The position numbers and the translations under genes are program-made. Shown piece by piece: positions 25,441 to 36,700 of a stretch of 64,000 bases of DNA. Under the pieces are notes generated by a model. That model searched no databases. It saw only the letters and a list, made by a program, of their open reading frames with translations, and had not been told where the DNA came from. Origin of the DNA: Mactra quadrangularis. Its lineage: Eukaryota; Mollusca; Bivalvia; Venerida; Mactridae. Location of the stretch: positions 39,297,267 to 39,361,266 of the forward strand of contig CM046308.1 of NCBI GenBank assembly GCA_025267735.1, read 5' to 3'. The stretch's first letter is position 1. Each line of letters starts with the position of its first letter.

Positions 25441-26208
25441 ATTTCAAGAAAAAAAATCCCAATCTTGTTTAATAATTACCTTTGAACAGGATGTCTTTTG
25501 CCTTTATAAATGAGACCACAGGATTTCATGCTATGATGTAAAAATAATAAATACATGAGAATTCGCATTGAATGCCTCATTGAACTGTCAGAACAAACTC
25601 TTTAAGAGCACTGCAACACTTTCAGAGACACCAAAGCAAGGCATATAAAGATTTAATGCAGAAAAATTAATGTTGAAATTACCATAATTGGGTTGATTTG
25701 TCAATATATTTTCGCAAATTGGACTACTTACAGCGTTAAAAATTCCCAATTTGGGCAGGGGCCTTTTTCCCAAAACCACCAGAAAAAGCCTTGGTTAAGT
25801 TATTTTAACTTATTTTATTGACATATCATCACATAAAATTTACAATGTTCATGTGCACTATTTATAATAAACGTTGAATGCCAAAGTGGTCGGTTTAAAT
25901 CAGTGAAGTGATAAGCATGCTTTAGCTTACCCAGTATTCACCTATTTAGAGGACAAGTCCACCTTTTAATACATAAATATGCATGACCTATTATATGAAC
26001 TGTAGATAAATAAACATATCATGAACATACAGTGTCTTAGTCATATTAAAATATACTAAATACATACGTTTGGGGCAGTAAATGACACTAATTATGATTA
26101 TCATAGATTTAACATAGTCAAAATATGACAACTAGTGACTGGTCATATCAGGGCAATCCATATATTGCAGTAATACTCAACTAGCTAAATTGCACTTGTC
26201 TAGCTTTT

Positions 26209-26545
26209 AATGGGGTTAATGCTGTAGCAACACTGAGTATAGGTCATAATCATGGCCATCAGACAACTAACTCACTGTTCCTGGAATAGCTAAATCTCTG
26301 GAAAATTATGCCCGACCCTGGAATTTAAATCTCTTTTTTTAATTGTATCTGCTATTTCATTATCAAACCAATCAGGTTGGTTTTTGTGCTTGACTCTTTT
26401 CAATTTTTCGGGATCTTGTTGACTGAGAGTTTCAAAAAAAATTTCCCCAAATGTTCTATATAAAAAAAGGTCCCAGGCCCCTTCCCCAAATACTGAAAAA
26501 AGGCCTGACTTGTACACAACCAACTGAGGTAGGCAGGCAGCACTG
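26209..26545 (-). mobile_element. SINE family A split by other repeats
   Basis: Tail and body part at 26209-26302 (ggttaatgctgtagcaacac..) and tRNA-like head at about 26507-26545 (ccaactgaggtaggcaggca). The middle is replaced by a LINE fragment and another repeat. Confidence 0.6.
26300..26430 (-). pseudogene. Fragment of a non-LTR retrotransposon ORF2 (between endonuclease and RT)
   Basis: Minus-strand reading includes KRVKHKNQPDWFDNEIADTI followed by KKRD, typical of the linker after the endonuclease domain of LINE-type ORF2 proteins (NxPxWFxxEI..KKRD). Only about 40 codons are left and no RT motif is present. The rest of the ORF to 26616 is other repeat sequence. Confidence 0.6.
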
Positions 26546-27430
26546 GGCACATTCAAAGTATACACATATAATATTATGTACTTAATAAAAAACTTAGTAA
26601 ACCATGGTTGAGACAACTTAGACTCACATTATGTGGTTATGTGGTCGGTTAACTCAGCAGCAATTATTCTAGAACACAGAAAGGGTGGAAAGAAGAAAAA
26701 AGGGTTAGGGAGCATCAGAGGGTTGATGTTTCAAAGAAACTATTTCTGAATATGGAGAAGAAGAAAAGGGCAAGGTATAGCACCCAGCTTTTCTGCTTTA
26801 GAATAGTCACTACACTACACCCTTAAAGCAAGGGTGCCTGATTTAAACCTAAGGAGTTCCAAGTTAAGAAATGGGATCAAAAACATTGAAGCCCAACTTC
26901 ATTCAGAGAAAACCTTGAAACCCAAGACTGATTCAGAATCCAAACAAGAACAGATTTCCAAACAAAATAAGAAAATCCCAATCATCACAAACTAAAGACA
27001 GAACAATAATTACAAAAAACTTTCACCGAAATATTGCGCAATAATTCTTAATTTCCAGGAAGAAATGTGTACCATATGACCTTGACCTGGAAACTGTTCC
27101 AGACAGCTAGACATAGTAATTAATTAGAAAGTGAAAGTAGACTATTACTATAATAGTATGGTAATCTATCAATGTAAGTTAACCTATGTAAGCTAGGGAA
27201 GATCAATGAAAGATTTTTTAGGGGATGAAATTATCATTTTTTCCAAGATTTTTTCCACACAGTTCTTGCCTTGAATGTTAAGTAAATAACAAGCAATGTG
27301 AACCAGGAAAATTAAAACTTGAGGCTATCAGGGTGCCAGGCACTTCCTGACCCCTCCACAAAAAAGTCAAATAAATTATCGCCACCCCCTCAAAAAAAGT
27401 TCACTACCCACCCCACAGGACAAAATGAAA

Positions 27431-27613
27431 TACAGCAGCCTGTTCAGTAACGACAGCTACAGGACAACTCAACCTGTAGACAACTCAAACCCAAGGATAA
27501 CTCAACCCAAAGTTGGGACAACTCAAACCATTAGTGAGGTTTTGAGCTTTCTCGGGTTGAGTTGTCCCGACCCTAACGTTACGGAACGTTCAGGGTAATT
27601 GAACACACAACAG
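27431..27613. mobile_element. MITE with gttcagtaac-type ends, copy 2 (next to GRAF exon 2)
   Basis: Matches 9802-10014 across most of its length, including the acaactcaacc subrepeats. Its right end is about 48 bp from the GRAF exon 2 donor. Confidence 0.7.
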
Positions 27614-27660
27614 AATAATAATATATAAGTGTAGAAACAATGTTTATGAGAAGAACTTAC

Positions 27661-27756
27661 ATATCAATATTTCATCATCTGTCTGCTGTTGACCAATACA
27701 TTCAAAGTTAAATTCTGTTAAACTTGTTGAAAACTGTCTCTGGGCTTTAGCTAAAT
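27661..27756 (-). CDS. GRAF-type RhoGAP exon 2 (BAR domain)
   Basis: 96 nt on the minus strand: acceptor tattttcag, donor gtaagttc. The phase matches exon 1 (1 in, 1 out). Encodes LAKAQRQFSTSLTEFNFECI, then the conserved TDDEI. Confidence 0.85.
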
Positions 27757-30700
27757 CTGAAAATATACATAATTTACATTTATTTATACTGGGTTTAACA
27801 CCGAGTAAAAACAATTTTTTAAGGTTATTTTCATACAGAGTCCAGTGCACATAACCTAGCTAACTTGGACCCTTGCCTATAATCAGAACTCACCTACCCT
27901 TCCACAAGGCTGGAAATTTTTCCATATATCTTATTAATGGAGGAAAATTGACATAATTGTCAAAGTTTCATGGAAGGGTATAACCTTCCTGGGTGGGATT
28001 CGAACCAGTACCCCCTCGGGACACTAGGTTCGAAATCCCTGTGCGCTACCAACTGCGCTACCAAACTGGGTAAAGATTTTTGATAATATCATATTATGAA
28101 CACTCCTGGATTAACAGTTGCACTGTATTTTATACAACCACTCATATGAATAGTATAGTATCAGCATTTTTCTCACCGGAAAAAAATAGTATAAGCACTT
28201 ATCACTTCAGGATGAGAAACTCTTTACTACAATTAACCAAAATTATGGAATATGAAACTCATATAAACCACAAAAACACTTATAAAACAATTAGAAACCA
28301 ATTAACTCTTAATTATAACGATCTCGTCAGAGGTTAAGATTAGGTCATAAAAATGATACAGCGTTTTATATCAATATCTTAAATCTAAAATCAAAGTTCA
28401 ATTCATTTGATAATCATTAAAACAATATGACTTGTACCATTTCATGTCAAACAGACTAACCTGGCCTAATAGCCCTTTGATTGAAGATTTGGTTTTTTTG
28501 TTTGGTTTAAAGCCGTAGCAACATATCGTATAAGTCATATAATGATGTCCACAGTCAAGCACACCTTACCTAGCTTTCCTTGACCCTTGTCTATAACCAG
28601 TACTCACCTAGCCTTCCACAAGGCCGGAAACTTCTCCATATCATCTAATATAATGGAGGAAAACTGACATAATTGTCAAATTTTCATGAAAGGGTATAAC
28701 CTCCACAGATGGGACACGAGATTTCAAATTCCCGCACGCTACTTACTGCGCTATCCACCCGGATTTTGATGATTGAAGTGAAGCTGGTGAAAATAGACCA
28801 TAGAGACGGAGACAAAAGTATCATTTACAATTTTACATATTATATCAATTGAAAGTAACCCAGTTACTGAAGCATGTTATGTACCTGTCTAATGTCAAGA
28901 CTAAATCTACCTATTTTTTCTATTAATTATTTTTTATGAACACAATTTAGGTAATTTAATGGTGACCAGCTCACCTAACCTAGATTTCCTGGACACTTGT
29001 CTATATAACAAGTACTCATCTACCCTTTCGCAAAGTACGCAACTTCTCTATCAACCTTAGTTAATACAGAAAAATTAACACTTTAACAATTAATTGTCAC
29101 ATCATCATGGAAGGGTGTAACCCCCCCCCCCCTGGGTGGTATTCAAACCTGTACCCCTTCATTGAAGGGCCTTCAAGGAAAGTAGATTTGAAATCTCAAC
29201 ACACTTCCAACTGCACAACAGACCCAGGCAGCATATTATCAAAAATCTTACTATAATTGAACAATAAAATATAGAATGATTACATTCAATTTTCAAGGAA
29301 AGGTCATACAACTTGGATTTAATAAACTGGACATGAGTCCCGAACAAAGTTCAAACCATTGCCCAAAGAAACAATATGCATTAATACGCTGTATGTATAA
29401 TTTGCAGGCTTTAGTGCAAAAGAATCATAACCCATTCTTTTTTTTAACTTGAGTTACAACCGTTTTCCGCTAAGCCTGCAATATTAATTAATACAAACAT
29501 ATCTTCATCAACAATCAAATACTTTACAACATCCTTTAAAACTTACTGCTAGATCCAAGATAACATCAACAACACATCTTTATCAAACAATTAACATCAT
29601 AATAAATCAACATAAGTCATCAACTTTAGTATACAATACAGTGCCCATCAAAAGTTTGCAGGGCTCAATATTAAAGATGGTCCCCTGACAACTTATATTT
29701 GGGTTCAGGCAACTTGTTACTGCTTTTAAACATTTGGTTTGGGCAAGTGAAATATATAGCTGATTGTCCAACTGGGCAACCTACTAAAGCACTGGTTTGG
29801 AGATATTTTCACTTTGTAAGCCTACTACAAATTTTATCAAAATTTTTATTACCATTTATTTTGAAATGCTTTTCAGTTTTGCTTAATTTTTGTTTTGTTA
29901 TGGTACCATTAATTTTGTAGTTGAGACTTTGATACTACTTAAGTAGCTTCAGATCTATGTAATAGAAAAGGATTCTATTGAACTTGGTTCTGGAGGCTTT
30001 GGGATATAACTTTCAATCATATGAGATGCTGAATCTTATAAATGTGATGCATTCACGAAATTTGTTTTTATTTTACCACCAACCATACCAAATATATCAA
30101 AATACAATGGTTCAACAAAAACAATCATTGAAATTTAATTTAAGAATTTAGTTAATTTCCTACGTCTCCTAACTTTTGGTGGGCACTGTATTTTAATATA
30201 CATGGTATATATAAAATCTAGATCAATGTCTCATTTGATTGCTTCTTGTTGCATACACTTTAAGATTTTAATCTTTTTATATTTCCATATCAATATTATA
30301 AATAGCTTTGATAGCCTAGATTTATACTGCAGTTGGTAGTCAGGGTTTGACTCTTAACTGTTTTTACCAGGGCCCTGCCAGTGATCCCAAAGGAATCCCA
30401 TGTCATTTACAAAGGGATTCCTCCTTACCGTTAAGGATTCCTTCAATAAAATTAATACATTAACAGACCAAAAACTAGATACAGATACTAACAGTGATAA
30501 ACAAATAATGACAATTTTAAGGGATCCTGTTGGGATCCTTAAGTTTTAATTGAAAATCATTGGGATTTCTCCCAAGTTTTTGGGATCCTCTGAATCCTGG
30601 GACACTATTAGCATCAAACCCTGTTGGTAGTGCACCGGTATTTCGAATCCAGCTTCCTGGAAAGAGTTACAGGTTTGAATCTAACCTGGTGAAGACCTGT

Positions 30701-33700
30701 GTTGTGGCCCTTCATCGAAAGTTTGACAATAATTTGAATTTTCCTTCATTAATGAAATGTCTGGGGTTACTATGGACAAGGGTAAAGAGAAGCTAGGTTA
30801 TGAGCACTAGCCACCATACAATAGCTGTAATTGTGTTGACACAGTGTTAAGGTGTCAAGTCTGGTTCTAACTTGTAGTGTCCAAGGGAAAATTGATTTGG
30901 GCCAATGAAAATTACTTTTTTTACATTATATCGGCTAGCTGATAATGCTAATAAATCAGGTGCTCAAAAATATATCCATTCAACTTCTTAATTCAGCTCA
31001 TCTATAAATCAAAAGTAGCTCAGAAAAACTGAAATGTTTGCCTGTGGTCTAAGGTATTTTACAAAATGTTATCATATATTTTTAGATAACACTAGATGCT
31101 ACAACCAATATGTGGTCCCAAATGCCAACTAAATATTAGTATTAATTTCAAAGGCTGACCTAAGGTTACACACTACTGAGACTAAATGCTGATAACTAAT
31201 CATATAATTAAACATGCAGACTGTAGATTGGATCAGCAGATTTTTTTTAGTTATGAATTTGGCAGGTGAAAAATCAGATTAAAAATTTATTTAAAATTCT
31301 CCACTCACACACTTGCTCATTTTACAACTGACAAGCTTGCAGTAAAGTCATGTTCAGCTGACATTTGCTGTTATGATATTCATGCCATCATTGGACTCCA
31401 ACTCATTTACACAGTCTAAAATGTGATGCGATTCACTAAGAATTTTCTGATCACAGCCTGTGAATAACAGTTAACACACACACTGTCAAATTCGCTGAAA
31501 AACTCAATCTAAAACGAGACATTCTGATGCTATCGATTTGCCTTGATGAAAGCTAAACATTTGGTTGACACAAACTGTGACATAGGTCATTTGAACGTGA
31601 CAGACAAAGGTAGTTGACACAAACTGTGACATAGATCATCTGAATGTGACAGACAAAGGTAGTTGACACAAACTGTGACATAGGTCATCTGAACGTGACA
31701 GGCAAAGGTAGCGTTTAATGTGCTGATTTAATTTATGCTTTAAATGTTCTTGGTCCTCAACAATAACTTTGACCTCAGCCCTCAGGTAATGTACATGGGT
31801 ACCATAAAAGGGCTTACGGTCGTTTCTCCACTAAGTCATTTCTCCCCTGGTCATTTCTCCACTTTTTAGTTGTCATTTCTCCACTTTTTAGTAGTCATTT
31901 CTCCACTTTTATATATAATAGGTTTATATAAGATATAGGTATGTTATTGAATTATGTTCATGTTAATTTTGTAAATAAAATTCATTTTTGAACTAAAATA
32001 GTATAATTTAGAATGTTTATTTAGTATATTATGATAAATCAATTGTATTATTATATTGAAGTGCAAATTAAAATTTAATTTCGCATGTTATTTAGTATAT
32101 TACTTATGATGTATTTTAGTAACTGACTAAAAATGAAATATTTTGAATATAAAAAGGAATGATAATCTTGCTTGTAAATAAAATAAAATGAGTAAATCTA
32201 TTTGTTCATTGTCTTTTTAATCACACAGTTTTGATAAAAGTTTATTGTATCAATGCGTGGAAATAATTGTATAAATCACTACATATAAACTGCCTGAGTT
32301 ACTTCAAGGAAAATTATTATAAATATTAAGAAAATTGTATTAAATACAACTGTTTATTGAAAATATATGATGAAAAAAAAAATGTACTTAACAAGTGCAA
32401 ATAAGAGCATGCAACCACTTTCACTTAGAATTGATTTGATTAAACACATCACATTCAATGACACTTCATAAACCAACAAAATATTTTTATAAAAACATGC
32501 TTAAATAATATCAGTTGGTACTTTTAATTGATATAAATTAATGTTTCAATATGACAATCCATAATAAGGGTAATTATCACGTTACACAATAAACCTATTA
32601 TAATCCTATTATATATAAAGGTGGAGAAATGACTACTTAAAAGTGGAGAAATGACTACTAAAAAGTGGAGAAATGACCAGGGGAGAAATGACTTAGTGGA
32701 GAAACGACCTGCTCCCCCATAAAAGTAGTATCATACTAGTAAACTGCCATGCAATTCTGACAGGCTATCAGTTTTCAATATAAATCTTGACTAGCACTGA
32801 CTATAAATTTAATATGTTTTATGGTAAAGAGCTAAATTTCAATCAGCACAACAGTCTACAAAATAAGTGGGTATCCAGTAGACCTGTACATCCACCTTTT
32901 CAGTCAGACAACCAACAATGTCTTTCAGACAACCAACAATGTCTTTCAGGCAACCAAAATTCTGCAAATGAGATTAAGTGCTCGTCACTTTTCGATCTTC
33001 AAATAATCTGTTCGGACAACTATTGTCATTTTCTAATTTCGTAAACTGTGTCATTGTGTATGATTACGTAGAAGGGCCACTGCTGGCATATGTTCTACAG
33101 AGGACAACTGGCACAACTATATTAATAAAGTAATTTTCACTAGCTCAAATCAATTGATACTAAATCTGGCATTTAGGCTCTTAGGGGTAAGTCAACTTAA
33201 GGCAAAGACTGGGCTAACACTGACTCAGTGACTGAGCCCTGAATGCTCAAATCAGGGCTCATGTGGGGGTCCTCCTAAAACACTGACCGCTTAACTGACG
33301 AGTTAAATATAGTGCGCTTAACTGACGAGTTAAATATAGTGCAATTATGTTCTTAACTGACCAGTTAAACAAAGAAGGGATTAAAAATGACTGTATTGCT
33401 TGAGTGTTTTGTGGATATTGTTAGATTATTTTTATATATTTTATGATGATGATGTGATTTATTACCAAATTTAATAATGTCATTATAAAAATTAATGATT
33501 TGTTTTAAAAAAATCTTGAAAAATGTTTAAAAAAATACTTAATTAAAAATAGAAAGATTAGACAGCGATATTTATGATTTTACACTAAGAATAATTTTTC
33601 AAATTAATATTTTCAGAGAATTTAACAAAAAGACAAGAGGTATTTAGTCAGAAGAAAATGATTTAAATATTATTGAATGTCAGAATATTTAACTGACCAA

Positions 33701-36700
33701 ATGAGGGTAACATGTTTAACTGACCAAAATGAATAAAAATTGTTTTACTGACCAAATGAGTAAGGGATTATATTTTAATAAAAAGCGTTAAATTAGCAAA
33801 CAAATGTCTTACGCTTTACTGACCATTTAGTCATTGGTAAAATAAGAAATAAGATGTTTTTTTAACAAATTAAATGGCCAAATAACTATAAAACGCTTAA
33901 CTGACGAAAAGAATATTGAACGAATTACTGACCAACGATTGCACGGATCAATAAACACTCTATGTTCAACTGGTCAGCGTTTTAGGATGTCAATTCTTAA
34001 CTGACCAGTTAAATATAGAGTGGTTATTCGACCATGAAAATATAACTGACCAAATTGAAAAAAACATATATAGAAAAGTTCAATTTATTTTGTTTATTGC
34101 AATTGTAGATAAATTATTAAAGGATATGAACTTATTTTTTTTAACTTACCAAAATATTGAAAGCTAAACTGAATGAATATAGAATGCTTAACTGACCAAT
34201 TGAATATATAAGGCTTAACTGACCAAATGAATATAGAATGCTTAACTGACCAAATGAATATATAAGGCTTAACTGACCAAATGAATATAGAATGCTTAAC
34301 TGACCAAATGAATATATAAGGCTTAACTGACCAAATGAATATAGAATGCTTAAATGACCAAATGAATATAGAATCTTTAACTGACCAAATGAGTATAGAA
34401 TGCTTAACTGACCAAATGAATATAGAATGCTTAACTGACCAAATGAATATAGAATGCTTAACTGACCAATAGAATATAGAATGCTTAACTGACCAAATGA
34501 ATATAGAATCTTTAACTGACCAAATGAGTATAGAATGCTTAACTGACCAAATGAATATAGAATCTTTAACTGACCAAATGAATATAGAATGCTTAACTGA
34601 CCAAATGAATATAGAATGCTTAACTGACCAATAGAATAGAGAATGCTTAACTGACCAAATGAATATAGAATCTTTAACTGACCAAATGAATATAGAATGC
34701 TTAACTGACCAAATGAATATAGAATTCAACTGACCAAATGAATATAGAATGCTTAACTGACCAAATGATTATATAAGGCTTAACTGACCAAATGAAAATT
34801 AGATGCTTAACTGACCAAATGAATATATAATGCTTAACTGACCAAATAAATATATAAGGCTTAACTGACCAAATGAAAATTAGATGCTTAACTGACCAAA
34901 TGAATATAAGTTGATATATAAATCTTGTATAACATGTTCAACCAGTAGCCTGGTATCATATCAACTTGTTTTATAAGTGCTGTACCTTATATCACATTAT
35001 TGTGCTAAGAGTATATGAATAAACTGTAAACTGTTTCTTCACCCACCCTGTCTTTCTTGAAAGCTTTCTCTACCCTTCCCAAACTTTTGGTGTCACTTAA
35101 AAACTAAACTTCTACTGACTTGATTTTTTGGTTTAGAGTTTTCAATCAACTTAAGCGTTTGGGTTGGCATTTTTTATGAGATTCTGACAAAATTTTATAA
35201 TGCAACGTACTTCCATCCTGTCATGTGACAATATTTTAACGGTCGTTGCGTTGGTGAGATCGTGTTATGAATGTTGTTTTCCCCATAACGCCTTGATCAA
35301 ATGAAGTCAAATTTGGACTTTACGTCATGTATACACGTCAGTTGGTTAAGTTTCGCGCTATTTGTTTTATTATTTTCTGAGAAACAATACAATATGTTTC
35401 TCAAACAAAGTGATTGTAACGGCGCGCGCCGCATCGGCAATACCTTGGTAGTTTTATTGCCTTGTTTGATTCATTTAATGTTCCGAATTACAAGTTACAA
35501 CCGTATAAGTTTTAAAAAAATATTATTAAAATTGAGAGCAGTATTAAAAGTCCACGTTATTTTGGATCATCCCTCGTATGGCAGCGAAATCTTTGGGAAA
35601 AGCTTGACACATGCCGGAAAATAATCATATTTCCTTTTTTCATAAAACAAAATAAAGCGCACCGCCTACTCCAATAATACTTTTGCGCGGCGAATACGGA
35701 CGATTACTTATGGCTAGAAACCAATAAAACATTTAGATTATTTAATCACTGTACTGTCAAAACCAAGTGATAATTGGATTATCTCACACATGCTTTTAAT
35801 TGACCGATTAAGACGCGTGTCATAAATAATTAGGTGCGAAAGTTACATTCAAGATTGATCGTTTAATTGAAGAAAGAGCGTATTTATCATATCGGTCAGA
35901 AGTAAGGTCTCAATAATTGAATATAACACATGATGCACTTTTACTGACCAAACAATATTGCTCTTATATTTTTTCTATAGTGAATACACTTTAAATGTAA
36001 ATTTAACTATTAAGATTTTGTCAACATGTTTGTTTGTTATGTTAAAGATACAAACTGACAAAAACTTTGTTTGAATATATGATTAGACAGTTGGCAAGTG
36101 ACAACGGTCAATAGTGCGTAACTGATTGACACTCGTCAAAACTTGATTACATTAACAAGATTAGCGGCAAAATTATTAATTGAATTATCTCCGATACACT
36201 GGCAATGACGATACTGTACAACAAAAGGAATGTTAATCAACTGCTACATTTATTTGGTCAGTTGATTAAATCTTTTCTATATTCATTTGGTCAGATAAGC
36301 GATCTATCATCATTTGGCCAGATTAGATATTCAATTAGTCAGTAAATCGCTCTTTATTCATTTAGTCAGTTAAGCGTTACATATAATTTTTCGGCCGATT
36401 AAAAAAGACTTTCTTTAACGTTTTTTTATAAATAATTTCATATCCAAATTTTTATCTTTATTTCAATACGTACATTCATTTTCGTAACGAAAAACTGCCA
36501 ATACTATGATGTTTGTTTCCTTTTTGTCAATCTTATTTTCACGGTTGAATAACCCCTATATATTTAACTGGTCAGTTAAGAATTATGATCCTTAACTGAC
36601 CAGTTGAACATAGAGTAATAATCGATCTGTGAAATCATAAATTTTGTCAGCTAAGCAATCTAAACTAATTTGGCCAGCAAGCTTTTATATTCATCTAGTC

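Noticed and set aside
1..27660. Further GRAF exons (BAR end, PH, RhoGAP, SH3)
   Set aside because: I looked on the minus strand for the conserved BAR and RhoGAP stretches and saw none; they probably lie outside the window.
34094..34729. 211 aa minus-strand ORF as a real repeat protein
   Set aside because: It is exactly the 27-bp minisatellite of a Foldback arm read in frame; the mirror array on the other arm gives similar short ORFs (36711-36893, 37133-37321).
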